A DNA stretch of 64,000 nt from Leifsonia sp. Root227 (lineage in GTDB: Bacteria; Actinomycetota; Actinomycetes; Actinomycetales; Microbacteriaceae): the NCBI RefSeq assembly GCF_001428745.1, contig NZ_LMIO01000001.1:118734-182733 (forward strand), in the 5' to 3' direction. A program made the translations under genes and the position numbers. Positions 1 through 9,039 of this stretch are shown piece after piece. Under the pieces are notes generated by a model that saw only the letters and a program-made list of their open reading frames with translations, searched no databases and had not been told where the DNA came from. Each line of letters opens with the position of its first letter. Within the stretch, counting starts at the first letter, position 1.

Positions 1-954
1 CCCGCGGGGAACACCCCCGCGGGCGGCCGCCCCGGCCGGAACGAGCAGCACGCCACGCCGCGTCGCAAGCGGAAGTACGAGCGCAACCGGCCGCTCTGGA
101 TGCTGCTGCCCGGCGGCATCCTCATGCTGGTCATCATCGTGGTGCCGCTCGTCGTCGCGGCGATCATGTCGACGCTCGACCTCGACCAGTACACGCTGCA
201 GAGCTGGCTGCAGGCCCCGTTCATCGGCCTGCAGAACTACGTCGAGGCGATCGTCTCGTCGTCGCTGCTGCGCTCCATCGGGATCAGCGTCTCCTTCGCG
301 CTGATCGCGGCGGTCGTCACGATGCCGATCGGCCTCGCCGCCGCCCTCGCCACGCAGAACAAGTTCCGCGGGCGGGCACTCGTGCGCTCGCTGTTCCTCA
401 TCCCGTACGTGCTCCCCGCGTTCGTGGTCGGCACGCTCTGGCGCACCATGCTGCAGCCGGGCGGTGTCGTCGACTCGACGCTCGGCGCGATGGGCATCCA
501 CACCGGGCTGTTCCTCAACGGCCCGCTCAGCTACTGGTCGCTCATCGTCGTGCAGATCTGGACGTCGTGGCCGTTCTTCTACCTGCTCGTCCTCGCCGGT
601 CTGCAGTCCGTCGACCACGAGGTGCACGAGGCAGCCGCCATCGACGGCGCCACCTGGTGGATCAAGCTGCGCTCGGTGATCCTGCCGTACCTGCGCGGCC
701 CGATCCTGCTGGCGCTGATCATCGCGTTCCTGCACAACATCAACGCGTTCACGCTGCCGTTCGTGCTGTTCGGGGTGCCTGCTCCGCAGGACGTGGACGT
801 GCTGCCGGTGCTCACCTACGTCACGAGCTTCCAGAGCTTCCGCTTCGGGCTGAGCGCCGCGATGGCGATCTGCTCGCTGGTGCTCATCGCCATCCCGCTG
901 TTCATCTACTTGCGGGCCGTGAAACTCGACTCAGGAGAGGAGGAGCAGCGATGA
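1..954 (+). CDS. Sugar ABC transporter permease, CUT1 MalF/UgpA type (5' end outside window)
   Basis: The frame is open to the first base, so the start lies upstream of the window; 317 codons are visible. About 30 polar, basic residues precede the first membrane segment (residues about 34-56 of the visible part). The EAA loop reads EAAAIDGATWW at about residues 211-221, the contact site for the ATPase in binding-protein-dependent sugar importers. The gene overlaps the next permease by four bases (ATGA). The solute-binding protein should lie upstream, outside the window. Co-transcription with hexuronate enzymes suggests a sugar acid or derived oligosaccharide as substrate; this is inferred from context only. 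Confidence 0.9.
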   Translation, partial: PAGNTPAGGRPGRNEQHATPRRKRKYERNRPLWMLLPGGILMLVIIVVPLVVAAIMSTLDLDQYTLQSWLQAPFIGLQNYVEAIVSSSLLRSIGISVSFALIAAVVTMPIGLAAALATQNKFRGRALVRSLFLIPYVLPAFVVGTLWRTMLQPGGVVDSTLGAMGIHTGLFLNGPLSYWSLIVVQIWTSWPFFYLLVLAGLQSVDHEVHEAAAIDGATWWIKLRSVILPYLRGPILLALIIAFLHNINAFTLPFVLFGVPAPQDVDVLPVLTYVTSFQSFRFGLSAAMAICSLVLIAIPLFIYLRAVKLDSGEEEQR

Positions 955-1826
955 CCGCCGTCAAGCCGTCCTCGGCCGACATCACCCGGCTGCTGCCCCG
1001 GCCGCTGCTCGTCGCGGTCATCGTGGTGCTGCTGGTGATCGTGCTCGGGCCCGTGCTCTACATGCTGTTCGCGTCGATCAACTCGGACGTCGCCGTCGCC
1101 GGCGGCGCGTTCTTCCCGACAGAGCTGCACCTCGACAACTACCTCAAGGTGTGGACGACGGTCGACCTCGGCACCGGGCTGATGAACAGCGTGATCGTCT
1201 GCGTGGCCGTCGCCATCGTCTGCGCGTTCCTCGCTGTCGCGACGGCGTACGTGCTGGTCCGCTACGACTTCCGCGGTCGCCTGTCCTTCCTCCGCGGGCT
1301 GCTCGGCCTGCAGTCGATCCCCGGCACGCTCATGCTGCTTCCGGTGTTCGTGCTGTTCTCGTCGACCGCGAGCCTGCTCGGGGTGCAGATCATCGGGACG
1401 CGCTGGGCGGTGTTCATCACCTACCTCACGTTCGCGCTCCCGTTCTCGACCTGGGTGATGGTCACCTACCTGCGCGGCCTGCCCAAGGCGCTCGAGGAGG
1501 CGGCGCGCATCGACGGTGCGTCGTCGTGGCGCATCCTGACCCGCATCGTGGTGCCGCTCAGCTGGCCGGGCATCGTCGTCTCCGGCATCTTCGCGTTCCT
1601 GCTCGGCTGGAACGACGTGCTGTTCGCATCCGTGCTGACCAACCCCGAGACCCGCACCGCCGCCGTGGCGCTGCAGGTGTTCGGGGCGACGCAAGAGGGT
1701 GGCGCGATCCCGCTCTACGGGCAGATGATGGCGGCGTCCCTCATCTGCGCCGTGCCCGTGGTCGCTCTGTACCTCGTGTTCCAGCGCTACCTCGTCGGTG
1801 GCCTGACCTCTGGAGGAGTGAAGTGA
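951..1826 (+). CDS. Sugar ABC transporter permease, CUT1 MalG/UgpE type
   Basis: A 291-residue integral membrane protein, the partner of the preceding permease. The ATG is inside the ATGA overlap and is preceded by a GGAGAGGAGGAG purine run. The first membrane segment is at about residues 20-40. The EAA motif (EEAARIDGASSW) is at about residues 182-193, followed by a conserved VPLSWPG stretch. No ATPase gene is present in the operon, so a shared MsmK/MalK-type ATPase encoded elsewhere is likely, as is common for actinobacterial CUT1 systems. Substrate is unknown; the neighbours favour a uronate or uronate-containing sugar. Confidence 0.92.
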   Translation: MTAVKPSSADITRLLPRPLLVAVIVVLLVIVLGPVLYMLFASINSDVAVAGGAFFPTELHLDNYLKVWTTVDLGTGLMNSVIVCVAVAIVCAFLAVATAYVLVRYDFRGRLSFLRGLLGLQSIPGTLMLLPVFVLFSSTASLLGVQIIGTRWAVFITYLTFALPFSTWVMVTYLRGLPKALEEAARIDGASSWRILTRIVVPLSWPGIVVSGIFAFLLGWNDVLFASVLTNPETRTAAVALQVFGATQEGGAIPLYGQMMAASLICAVPVVALYLVFQRYLVGGLTSGGVK

Positions 1827-2680
1827 GCCAGAACGCTCAAGAATCGGTGAGCTGGGCCCTGTCGGGCTTCGGCGACGAGATCGACCAGGACCCTGTGGTC
1901 CAGGTCGCGGTGCTGCAGGCCCTCGGTGCGAACCACATCGAGGTGCGCAGCGCCTGGGGCGTGAACATCGTCGACCTCGACGACGAACAGCTCGCCCGGC
2001 TGGCCGGGATCCTCACCGAGCGGGGGATGGGCGTCTCGGCCATCGCATCGCCGATCGGCAAAGTGGATGTGTCCCTCCCCGTCGAGCACGAGGTCGAGCG
2101 TCTCGGCCGCGCCATCGCGGCGGCGCAACGCCTCGGCACCCGCTACATCCGGCTGTTCTCCTTCTATCGCGGAGACGACGTCGCGGTCGAGAGCATCCGC
2201 GACGACGTGATGCTCCGGATGCGCGCCCTCGCGGACGCGGCGGAGGCCGCGGACGTCGTGCTGCTGCACGAGAACGAGAAGGACATCTACGGAGACACCC
2301 CGGAGCGCTGCCTCGACATCGTCGAGACGGTCGGCTCTCCGAATCTCCGGCTCGCCTGGGACAGCGCCAACTTCGTGCAGGTCGGCGTCGCCTTCCCGTT
2401 CGACGACGGCTATGCCGCCCTCCGCCCGCACCTGGAATACCTGCAGGTGAAGGACGCCGTCGCCGCCACCGGCGACGTCACCCCGGCCGGGGAGGGGGAC
2501 GGGCAGCTGCTCGCCACCCTCACCGCGCTCCGCGACGACGGATACACCGGCTTCGCCTCCCTGGAACCCCACCTCGCAGACGTGAACAACATGGGCGGCT
2601 TCTCCGGGCCGGAGGCGTTCGGCCGCGCAGGCCGCGCGCTCCGCCGCCTCACCGACCAGATTGGAGTGCAGCTCGTATGA
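1823..2680 (+). CDS. Sugar phosphate isomerase/epimerase (AP endonuclease 2 family TIM barrel)
   Basis: A 285-residue protein starting at GTG in a GTGA overlap with the permease stop; GGAGGAG lies just upstream. The fold signs are those of the xylose-isomerase-like TIM barrel: HENEK (about residue 151), LAWDSANF, LQVKD and a terminal SLEPH, which supply the Glu/Asp/His metal ligands in this family. It probably isomerises or epimerises a keto- or aldo-sugar (or sugar acid) entering through the adjacent transporter. A second, distinct member of the same family lies two genes downstream, so the two may act on successive intermediates. The exact reaction cannot be read from the sequence. Confidence 0.85.
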   Translation: MSQNAQESVSWALSGFGDEIDQDPVVQVAVLQALGANHIEVRSAWGVNIVDLDDEQLARLAGILTERGMGVSAIASPIGKVDVSLPVEHEVERLGRAIAAAQRLGTRYIRLFSFYRGDDVAVESIRDDVMLRMRALADAAEAADVVLLHENEKDIYGDTPERCLDIVETVGSPNLRLAWDSANFVQVGVAFPFDDGYAALRPHLEYLQVKDAVAATGDVTPAGEGDGQLLATLTALRDDGYTGFASLEPHLADVNNMGGFSGPEAFGRAGRALRRLTDQIGVQLV

Positions 2681-3819
2681 GCTCTCGCCTGAACGTGGCC
2701 ATCGTCGGCTGCGGCATCATCGGCCTCAACCACGCCAGGGCCATCGCCCGGCACCCCGACCTCGCGATCACCGCCCTGGTGGATGCGGTCCCCGCCGCCG
2801 CCAGCGCCCTCGCCGACCAGATCGTGTCCGAGTTCGGCGGGGAGCGCCCCGCGGAGTTCGAGACCCTCCCAGCCGCGGTCGCCGCCGCGGCTGTCGACAT
2901 CGTCGTCATCTGCACGCCGAGCGGACTGCACGTGCAGCTCGCGGAGGAGGCGCTCGCCGCTGGCAAGCACGTGGTGATCGAGAAACCGCTCGACGTCTCG
3001 ATGGCGCGAGCCAGGCGCATCCTGGAGCTGTCCACGCAGGCGGAGGGCCGCGGTCTCGTCGTCTCCGTGATCAGTCAGCACCGGTTCGACCCCGCCTCCG
3101 TCGTCGTCGCCGACGCAGCCCACAGCGGCGCGTTCGGCCGGGTGACCAGCGGGATCGCCTCCGTCGCCTGGTGGCGCAGCCAGGACTACTACGACTCCGG
3201 CCAGTGGAGAGGCACCTGGGAGCTGGACGGCGGTGGCGCCGTGATGAACCAGGGCGTGCACACGGTCGACCTGCTCGTCTGGTTCCTCGGCCGGCCCGTC
3301 GAGGTCGTCGCGCAGACGGCGCTGCTCGCGCACGAGCGCGTCGAGGTGGAGGACATCGCGGTCGCGACCGTGCGGTTCGAGTCCGGCGCGCTGGCCGTGG
3401 TGCACGCCACGACCGCCGCGTACCCGGGAGGGTCGGTGCGCATCCACGTGCACGGCGACCGCGGCTCGGCGATCATCGAGGACGACCAGCTCGAATACTT
3501 CGGCACAGCGGATCCAGCGGCGTTCGACGCGAGTGGCGCCAGCGTCGTGAACCGCGCGGCCGAGCTCGTCGAGGCGGGGGAGGTGCGCGGGGGAGAGCGT
3601 GGAGCGGACCGCTTCATCGTCGGCCACCTGCGCCAGTACGAGGACGTGGTGGATGCGATCCAGCAGCACCGCGCACCCGGGGTGACGGTCGAGGACGCGT
3701 TCGTGTCCCTCGCCGTCGTCCGCGCCATCTACCTGTCGGCCACTCTCGGCCGACCGATCGCGTTCGACGAGGTGCTCTCCGGAGCCCTCGACGACATCAC
3801 CGTCACGACAGGAGCCTGA
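2677..3819 (+). CDS. Gfo/Idh/MocA family NAD(P)-dependent sugar oxidoreductase
   Basis: A 380-residue cytosolic dehydrogenase. The N-terminal Rossmann fold has the dinucleotide motif VGCGIIGLNHARAI (residues about 10-23). The family EKPLD motif, whose Lys is normally catalytic, is near residue 105, followed by the C-terminal beta-sheet domain with GGGAVMNQGVHTVDLL. It is coupled to the upstream isomerase by an ATGA overlap and is followed after 3 bases by a second isomerase. Pairing of Gfo/Idh enzymes with TIM-barrel epimerases is typical of inositol, keto-sugar and uronate pathways that proceed through oxidised intermediates. Substrate not assignable. Confidence 0.88.
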   Translation: MSSRLNVAIVGCGIIGLNHARAIARHPDLAITALVDAVPAAASALADQIVSEFGGERPAEFETLPAAVAAAAVDIVVICTPSGLHVQLAEEALAAGKHVVIEKPLDVSMARARRILELSTQAEGRGLVVSVISQHRFDPASVVVADAAHSGAFGRVTSGIASVAWWRSQDYYDSGQWRGTWELDGGGAVMNQGVHTVDLLVWFLGRPVEVVAQTALLAHERVEVEDIAVATVRFESGALAVVHATTAAYPGGSVRIHVHGDRGSAIIEDDQLEYFGTADPAAFDASGASVVNRAAELVEAGEVRGGERGADRFIVGHLRQYEDVVDAIQQHRAPGVTVEDAFVSLAVVRAIYLSATLGRPIAFDEVLSGALDDITVTTGA

Positions 3820-3822
3820 CCG

Positions 3823-4695
3823 ATGAAGTTCTCGGTGTTCACCGCATCCACCCCCGACTGGACCCCAGCGGAGGCGGCTCAGACGCTCGCCGCCCAGGGC
3901 TGGGACGGCATCGAGTGGCGCGTCATCGACCAGGACGACGCCACCCCGCCCGGCTTCTGGGCAGGCAACCGTGCCACCTGGCCGCTGACAGGGATCGAAG
4001 AGTCCGTGCCGGAGATCGCACGGCTGACCGCCGAGTCCGGCCTGGAGTTCTCCGGCATCGGCGGCTACGCCCGCTGCGACGACCACGAGAACGTCGACAG
4101 GATGCTCGCAGCGACCGCGGCTCTCGGCGCACGGCAGGTGCGCGTCACCGTGCCGCGCACCGACTCAGGCGACGATTACCGCGAGCTGTTCGCGTCCGCC
4201 CGCCGCGACATCGAGCGGGCAGCGGCCCGCGCCGGCGAGCTCGGCGTGAAGGCGCTGATCGAGCTGCACCACGAGACCATCACGCCGTCGGCGTCCGCCG
4301 CGTTCCGGATGGTCGACGGCATCGACCCGCAGACGGTCGGCGTGATCCACGACCTCGGGAACCTGGTGATCGAAGGGCAGGAGGCGACCCTCGCCGCGTT
4401 CCAGCTGCTCGGCCCGTATTTGGCACACGTGCACGTGAAGAACGTCGCCTGGCTGCCCGGCGAGCCGGAGGCGGACGGCACGGTGCGCTGGCATCACGAG
4501 TGGGCTCCACTGCGCACGGGCGCCGGGGACGTGGAGGCGTACTTCGAGGCGCTGCACGCCTTCGGCTACGACGGCTGGGTCACGGCGGAGGACTTCTCCA
4601 CCGAGCTCCCGCTCGCCGAGCGCACGCGCGACAACCTGGCGTACCTGCGCGAGGTCGATGCCAGCACGCGTTCGCTGGCCGCGGCCCGCGCATGA
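3823..4695 (+). CDS. Sugar phosphate isomerase/epimerase (TIM barrel), second copy
   Basis: A 290-residue member of the xylose-isomerase-like TIM-barrel family. Likely metal ligands sit in ELHHETI (about residue 147), VIHDLGN (about 176), HVHVKN (about 205) and VTAEDF (about 255). It shares little obvious sequence with the isomerase at 1823-2680, so it is not a recent tandem duplicate. It lies between the Gfo/Idh dehydrogenase and the fructuronate reductase, overlapping the latter by four bases. An isomerase acting on a keto-acid or ketose intermediate is the most that can be supported. Confidence 0.85.
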   Translation: MKFSVFTASTPDWTPAEAAQTLAAQGWDGIEWRVIDQDDATPPGFWAGNRATWPLTGIEESVPEIARLTAESGLEFSGIGGYARCDDHENVDRMLAATAALGARQVRVTVPRTDSGDDYRELFASARRDIERAAARAGELGVKALIELHHETITPSASAAFRMVDGIDPQTVGVIHDLGNLVIEGQEATLAAFQLLGPYLAHVHVKNVAWLPGEPEADGTVRWHHEWAPLRTGAGDVEAYFEALHAFGYDGWVTAEDFSTELPLAERTRDNLAYLREVDASTRSLAAARA

Positions 4696-6080
4696 CGACG
4701 CCGCCGCGCTCCGAGCGTCACCCCGTCCGCATCGTGCACCTCGGCCTCGGCGCGTTCCACCGTGCCCACCAGGCCTGGTACACCCAGCGGGCGAACGAGC
4801 GCGGCGACCGTGCGGGCGAGGCTGGCTGGGGGATCGCGGCGTTCACGGGGCGGAGCCCGGAGGCCGCGCGCGTGCTCGCAGCACAGGATGCGGTGTACAC
4901 GCTGATCGAGCGCGGCCCCGACACCGACGCGGCGATCATCGTGGATGCGCTGAGTACCGTGGCAGACGGAGGCGACACCGCGCGCTGGCGTGCGGCCGTC
5001 GCCGACCCTGCCGTCGCGGTGCTGACGCTCACCGTCACGGAGGCAGGCTACCGGCCGTCAGCGGCTGCGCTCGACGCGGACCGGGCGTCGCTCGCCACGG
5101 GGGATGGCGCATCCACCGCCCCCGGCCGGCTGGTGGACGGGCTGCGCGCTCGCCGCGCCGCTGGGGTCGGCGCCATCGCCGTGGTGAGCTGCGACAACCT
5201 GCCGGACAACGGCAGGGTGGCGCGGGACGCGGTGCTCGGCCTCGCGCAAGACGTCGACGCCGAGCTGGCCGAGTGGATCGAGAGCTCGGTCTCGTTCGTG
5301 TCGTCGATGGTCGACAGGATCACCCCGGCCACCACCGCTGCCGACCGCGCGACGGCAGCGCGCCTGACCGGCTACGACGATGCCGCTCCCGTGGTCACGG
5401 AGCCGTTCAGCGAGTGGGTGCTGAGCGGCGCCTTCCCCGCCGGCCGGCCCGCCTGGGAGACGGTCGGCGCGCAGTTCGTCGACGACATCGAGCCGTACGA
5501 GCGCCGCAAGCTCTGGCTGCTCAACGCCGGTCACTCGCTGCTCGCATACCGCGGGCTGCTGCGCGGATACGCCACCATCGCGGAGGCGATGGGCGACGAC
5601 GCGATCGTGGCCGACCTCGAAGCGCTCTGGGCGGAGGCACGAACAGAGCTCCCGTTCGACGCAGACACCGTGGACGCGGCCATCGCCGCCCTCCGCGACC
5701 GCTTCGGCAACGCGCGCATCGAGCACCGGCTGGCGCAGATCGCGACCGATGGCTCGCAGAAGCTCGGGCCGCGCATCCTCGACCCGCTTCGGTCGCGGCT
5801 GGCGGCAGGGCGCGCGCCAGGCGACGCTCAGGCAGGGGTGCTCGCCGCCTGGGCACTGCACCTGCTCGGCGACGACGTGCGCGACCCTGCCGCTGCGCCG
5901 CTCGCCGAGCGGCTTCGCGCACACCCGGACGACGACGCGGCGCTCGCCACCGCCGTCGTCACCGAGCTGGCTCCCGACCTTGCGGGAGACGCGTCGCTCA
6001 CCGACCTCATCCAGAGCCGGATCGCGCACCTGCGCACCGGCGTCACCACCGAACCACCGCTACCGACAGGAGCACACTGA
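4692..6080 (+). CDS. Mannitol dehydrogenase family protein, probable fructuronate reductase (UxuB-like)
   Basis: A 462-residue long-chain dehydrogenase starting at ATG in an ATGA overlap. The N-terminal [15 protein letters not shown] motif is diagnostic of the mannitol dehydrogenase/UxuB/UxaB family. The C-terminal domain carries [16 protein letters not shown], including the catalytic Lys and the NxxH residues of this family. The family covers mannitol 2-dehydrogenase, fructuronate reductase and tagaturonate reductase. The next gene encodes a mannonate/gluconate dehydratase, so reduction of D-fructuronate to D-mannonate is the best guess. Mannitol or arabinitol oxidation remains possible. Confidence 0.88.
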   Translation: MTTPPRSERHPVRIVHLGLGAFHRAHQAWYTQRANERGDRAGEAGWGIAAFTGRSPEAARVLAAQDAVYTLIERGPDTDAAIIVDALSTVADGGDTARWRAAVADPAVAVLTLTVTEAGYRPSAAALDADRASLATGDGASTAPGRLVDGLRARRAAGVGAIAVVSCDNLPDNGRVARDAVLGLAQDVDAELAEWIESSVSFVSSMVDRITPATTAADRATAARLTGYDDAAPVVTEPFSEWVLSGAFPAGRPAWETVGAQFVDDIEPYERRKLWLLNAGHSLLAYRGLLRGYATIAEAMGDDAIVADLEALWAEARTELPFDADTVDAAIAALRDRFGNARIEHRLAQIATDGSQKLGPRILDPLRSRLAAGRAPGDAQAGVLAAWALHLLGDDVRDPAAAPLAERLRAHPDDDAALATAVVTELAPDLAGDASLTDLIQSRIAHLRTGVTTEPPLPTGAH

Positions 6081-6081
6081 C

Positions 6082-7332
6082 ATGCGCATCACCTCCGCCG
6101 AGGTTCTCGTCTCGAGCCCCGGCCGCAACTTCGTGACACTGAGGATCACCACCGACGACGGGTTCACCGGCCTCGGCGACGCCACCCTCAACGGCCGCGA
6201 GCTCGCGGTCGCCGCCTACCTGAGCGAGCACGTCGTGCCGCTGCTGATCGGCAGGGACGCGCACCAGATCGAGGACACCTGGCAGTACCTCTACCGCGGC
6301 GCTTACTGGCGTCGCGGCCCGGTGACGATGGCGTCGATCGCCGCGGTCGACACCGCGCTCTGGGACATCAAGGCGAAGGCGGCTGGGCTTCCGCTGTACC
6401 AGCTGCTCGGCGGTCGCAGCAGGGAGGGCCTGCTGGTCTACGGTCACGCATCCGGCGCTGAGCTGCCCGAGCTGTTCGACTCGATCAACGAGCACCTGGA
6501 GGAGGGCTACCGCGCTGTCCGCGTGCAGACGGGCATCCCAGGGTTGCCGTCGGTGTACGGCGTCGCGTCGAGCAAGAACGCGGCGGCCGGCGCCGGATCC
6601 GGCTCGGACGCACGCTACGACTACGAGCCCGCTCGGCGCAGCGCCGTGCCCGTGGAGGAGTCGTGGGACACCCGCGCGTACCTGCGGCACGCGCCGACGG
6701 TGTTCGAGGCCGTCCGCAACGAGTTCGGCCCTGAGCTGCCGCTGCTGCACGACGCGCACCACCGGCTCACGCCCATCCAGGCTGCCAAGCTCGGCAAGTC
6801 GCTCGAGCCGTACGACCTGTTCTGGCTCGAAGACGTGACGCCGGCGGAGAACCAGGCGGTGCTGCGGCGGGTGCGCGAGCACACCACGACGCCGCTCGCC
6901 ATCGGAGAGGTGTTCAACACGATCTGGGACTACCGCGAACTGTTCGAGGAGCAGCTCATCGACTACGTTCGCTCGCCCATCACGCACGCGGGCGGCGTCA
7001 CCGGGCTGCGCCGGATCTTCGATTACGCTTCGGTGTACCAGATCAAGTCAGGGGTCCACGGCCCCACCGACGTCTCGCCGGTCGGCCTGGCCGCCGCCAT
7101 CCACCTCGGCATCGCCATCCCGAACTTCGGCATCCAGGAGTACATGAAGCACAGTCCGACCACCCACGAGGTCTTCCGCACCACGTACAGCTTCGAGAAC
7201 GGGATGCTGAAACCGTCCGACGCGCCAGGCATCGGCGTCGACTACGACGACGTGATCGCGCAGTCGTTCCCGTACGAGGCGGCGTACCTGCCGGTGAACC
7301 GTCTGCTCGACGGTTCCATGCACGACTGGTGA
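6082..7332 (+). CDS. manD: Mannonate/gluconate dehydratase, ManD subgroup of the enolase superfamily
   Basis: A 416-residue protein that begins one base after the previous stop. Motifs match the ManD/RspA subgroup: an early [21 protein letters not shown], then VYGHASG, the metal-ligand/acid motif [17 protein letters not shown] and AIGEVFN for the next two acidic ligands, and [10 protein letters not shown]. The reaction would be syn-dehydration of D-mannonate to 2-keto-3-deoxygluconate (KDG). Residue 328 in HGPTD is Pro; from memory, work on this subgroup associates Ala here with efficient mannonate dehydratases and Pro with low-efficiency or gluconate-active members. The KDG kinase and aldolase are not in the window. 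It is coupled to gluconokinase by a GTGA overlap. Confidence 0.9.
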   Translation: MRITSAEVLVSSPGRNFVTLRITTDDGFTGLGDATLNGRELAVAAYLSEHVVPLLIGRDAHQIEDTWQYLYRGAYWRRGPVTMASIAAVDTALWDIKAKAAGLPLYQLLGGRSREGLLVYGHASGAELPELFDSINEHLEEGYRAVRVQTGIPGLPSVYGVASSKNAAAGAGSGSDARYDYEPARRSAVPVEESWDTRAYLRHAPTVFEAVRNEFGPELPLLHDAHHRLTPIQAAKLGKSLEPYDLFWLEDVTPAENQAVLRRVREHTTTPLAIGEVFNTIWDYRELFEEQLIDYVRSPITHAGGVTGLRRIFDYASVYQIKSGVHGPTDVSPVGLAAAIHLGIAIPNFGIQEYMKHSPTTHEVFRTTYSFENGMLKPSDAPGIGVDYDDVIAQSFPYEAAYLPVNRLLDGSMHDW

Positions 7333-7841
7333 CCGGCGAGGGCGCGGCGCCGATCCGGGTCGTCGTGATGGGGGTGTCCGGGTCTGGCAAGAGCACGATC
7401 GGTGCCCTCATCGCGCACGAGCTGGGGGTGCCGTTCGTAGACGGGGACGCCCTGCATCCGATCGAGAACGTGCGGAAGATGGCAGGGGGCACCCCGCTGG
7501 ACGACGCCGACCGCGCGCCGTGGCTTCGCGCCGTCGGCCGCGCGCTGGCCGAGGCGGACGGCGGACTGGTGATCGCGTGCTCCGCCCTCAAGCGTGCGTA
7601 CCGCGACCTGATCGCGAGCGAGGCGCCCGGCGCGGTGTTCATCCATCTCGCCGGGTCGCGCGCCGTGCTCGCGGCCCGCATGGAGGGCCGCACCGACCAC
7701 TTCATGCCGGCCGCGCTCCTCGACTCGCAGCTCGCGACGCTCGAACCACTCGCCGCCGACGAGCGCGGCGCGACGATCGACATCGACGCTCCCGTCGACG
7801 ACGTGCTCGCGCGCGCCGTGCTCGCCGCGCGCGAGCGCTAG
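7329..7841 (+). CDS. gntK: Gluconokinase (GntK/IdnK family)
   Basis: A 170-residue P-loop kinase that phosphorylates D-gluconate to 6-phosphogluconate. Walker A is GVSGSGKST (residues about 14-22), followed by DGDALHP and [13 protein letters not shown], which are typical of the family. The later [10 protein letters not shown] and GRTDHFMP motifs also fit. The GTG start overlaps the dehydratase stop. Its own stop codon shares the palindrome CTAG with the stop of the opposing gene, so no intergenic terminator exists there. It feeds gluconate into the pentose phosphate pathway next to the mannonate branch. Confidence 0.95.
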   Translation: MTGEGAAPIRVVVMGVSGSGKSTIGALIAHELGVPFVDGDALHPIENVRKMAGGTPLDDADRAPWLRAVGRALAEADGGLVIACSALKRAYRDLIASEAPGAVFIHLAGSRAVLAARMEGRTDHFMPAALLDSQLATLEPLAADERGATIDIDAPVDDVLARAVLAARER

Positions 7842-8887
7842 ATCGGCAGGTTGAAGAGGCGCTTGGCGTTGCCGGAGAGCACCAGCTCGCGGTCGGCGTC
7901 GCTGAGCTCGAGCTCGTTCTGGACGAACTCGACGCCCTGGTTCATCCAGGAGCGGAAGACGGGGAACGACGAGCCGAACAGGTAGTGGTCTGCCCCGCTG
8001 ACCTCGATGGCCGCCTCGACCTGCGTCTTGCCCCAGGAGTGCGGGTGGGTGAGGTCGAAGAAGATGTTCTCGTCCAGGTACTGCTTGATCTTCTCGCCGC
8101 CTGTCGGGTCGAGGCGGGCCATCGCCTCGGCCTTGTTGGGGGCGTGCGGGGTGAGCAGCGCTGCGTTCGCGAACCAGTTGCCGCCGAGCATCGTGTGGAT
8201 GAAGCGCAGGTTGGGGTACTTGTCGAACATCCCGCTGAACAGCTCCCGGCCGACGGCGGTTGCCTGGTCGACGATGCGGCCGTACTCACGGCGGAGGTTG
8301 GTGTAGTCGATGACCGACTTCCACTCGACGGGAAGCGGGGTGTGGTGCACGATGACCGGGATGTCGAGGTCGTTGAGCACCGTGAGGTACGGGTCGAACG
8401 CCTCGTCGTCGAGGTAGAGCTGTCCGTAGTGGCAGGCGAGCTGCACGCCCACGACGCCGAGCTCCTTGATGCAGCGCTCCAGCTCGTAGATGTTCTCCTT
8501 GCCGCCCCACGGCGGAACGCAGGCGGTGGCGAACAGGCGCCCGTTCGACTTCTTCACGATCTCGGCGGCGTTGTCGTTGACCGCCTTGCAGGTCTCCAGG
8601 CCGAGCCATTCCTGCCACACCGGGACGCGCATGATGCCGTAGTCGACGCCAGCCTCATCCATCGCTGCGAGTTTGGCCTCCGCCGAGTAGTCGCCCTCGA
8701 CGTAGTTGAGGTTCTGGTATCCCTTCGGCTTCTCCAGGATCAGCTGCTTCTGGCCGCTCTCCATCGTGATGACCCGGGCGATCTCGCCGAAGCCGCGCGG
8801 CGCTGAATCGAGGAAGCCGTTGAGGATCTTCTCGTTCGTGAAGAGGTCCTCCGGCAGATGGTGGATGTTGATGTCGACGACCGTCAT
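7838..8887 (-). CDS. Amidohydrolase family 2 protein (ACMSD/resorcylate-decarboxylase-like) with altered metal ligands
   Basis: A 349-residue TIM-barrel protein of the amidohydrolase_2 type, a family that includes ACMSD and gamma-resorcylate decarboxylase. Downstream His positions are present (VIVHHTP, FIHTMLGG). Two canonical metal sites look changed: the N-terminal HxH reads NIH (Asn7-Ile-His9 in VDINIHH), and the usual GSDxP reads GSSFP with Ser307 in place of Asp. It may be a metal-independent or differently ligated decarboxylase or hydrolase. It is transcribed away from the dienelactone hydrolase gene; an AAAGGAG ribosome site precedes the ATG. Convergent with gluconokinase. Confidence 0.8.
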   Translation of the reverse strand: MTVVDINIHHLPEDLFTNEKILNGFLDSAPRGFGEIARVITMESGQKQLILEKPKGYQNLNYVEGDYSAEAKLAAMDEAGVDYGIMRVPVWQEWLGLETCKAVNDNAAEIVKKSNGRLFATACVPPWGGKENIYELERCIKELGVVGVQLACHYGQLYLDDEAFDPYLTVLNDLDIPVIVHHTPLPVEWKSVIDYTNLRREYGRIVDQATAVGRELFSGMFDKYPNLRFIHTMLGGNWFANAALLTPHAPNKAEAMARLDPTGGEKIKQYLDENIFFDLTHPHSWGKTQVEAAIEVSGADHYLFGSSFPVFRSWMNQGVEFVQNELELSDADRELVLSGNAKRLFNLPI

Positions 8888-8934
8888 GGCCTGAACTCCT
8901 TTGTTTCGTACACCGTTGTGACGTCAGCATACGT

Positions 8935-8949
8935 GATCCTGACAGGATC
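8935..8949. repeat. Inverted repeat in divergent promoter region
   Basis: GATCCT-GAC-AGGATC is a perfect 6-bp inverted repeat with a 3-bp centre, about 50 bp upstream of the amidohydrolase start. It sits beside the promoter/operator at 8954-8987, which also contains GATC pairs. It may be a second regulator site acting on the minus-strand promoter. Confidence 0.5.
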
Positions 8950-8953
8950 GTGC

Positions 8954-8987
8954 TGGAAATCGTGTGCGATCCTGTGTACGATCACAC
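8954..8987 (+). promoter_or_regulatory. Promoter with embedded operator, site A (GntR regulon motif)
   Basis: A -35-like TGGAAA (8954-8959), a 17-bp spacer and a -10-like TACGAT (8977-8982) precede the dienelactone hydrolase gene. The spacer holds the element ATCGTGTGCGATC, followed by a GATC pair spaced 8 bp apart. The same layout recurs at 20066-20099 with only a few differences, and more loosely at 12386-12417. The likely ligand-responsive repressor is the GntR/FCD protein at 17614-18279, by inference. Confidence 0.65.
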
Positions 8988-9039
8988 TGCGCCTCACGGT
9001 CGAGCGACGTCGCCGACCACCGCGCGGAAAGGCAGTGCA

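Noticed and set aside
2661..4691. The long frame ending at 6080 extended upstream over the Gfo/Idh and isomerase genes
   Set aside because: The upstream part is low-complexity and lies over two conserved genes in other frames. The real start of the fructuronate reductase is ATG 4692 in a stop-start overlap.
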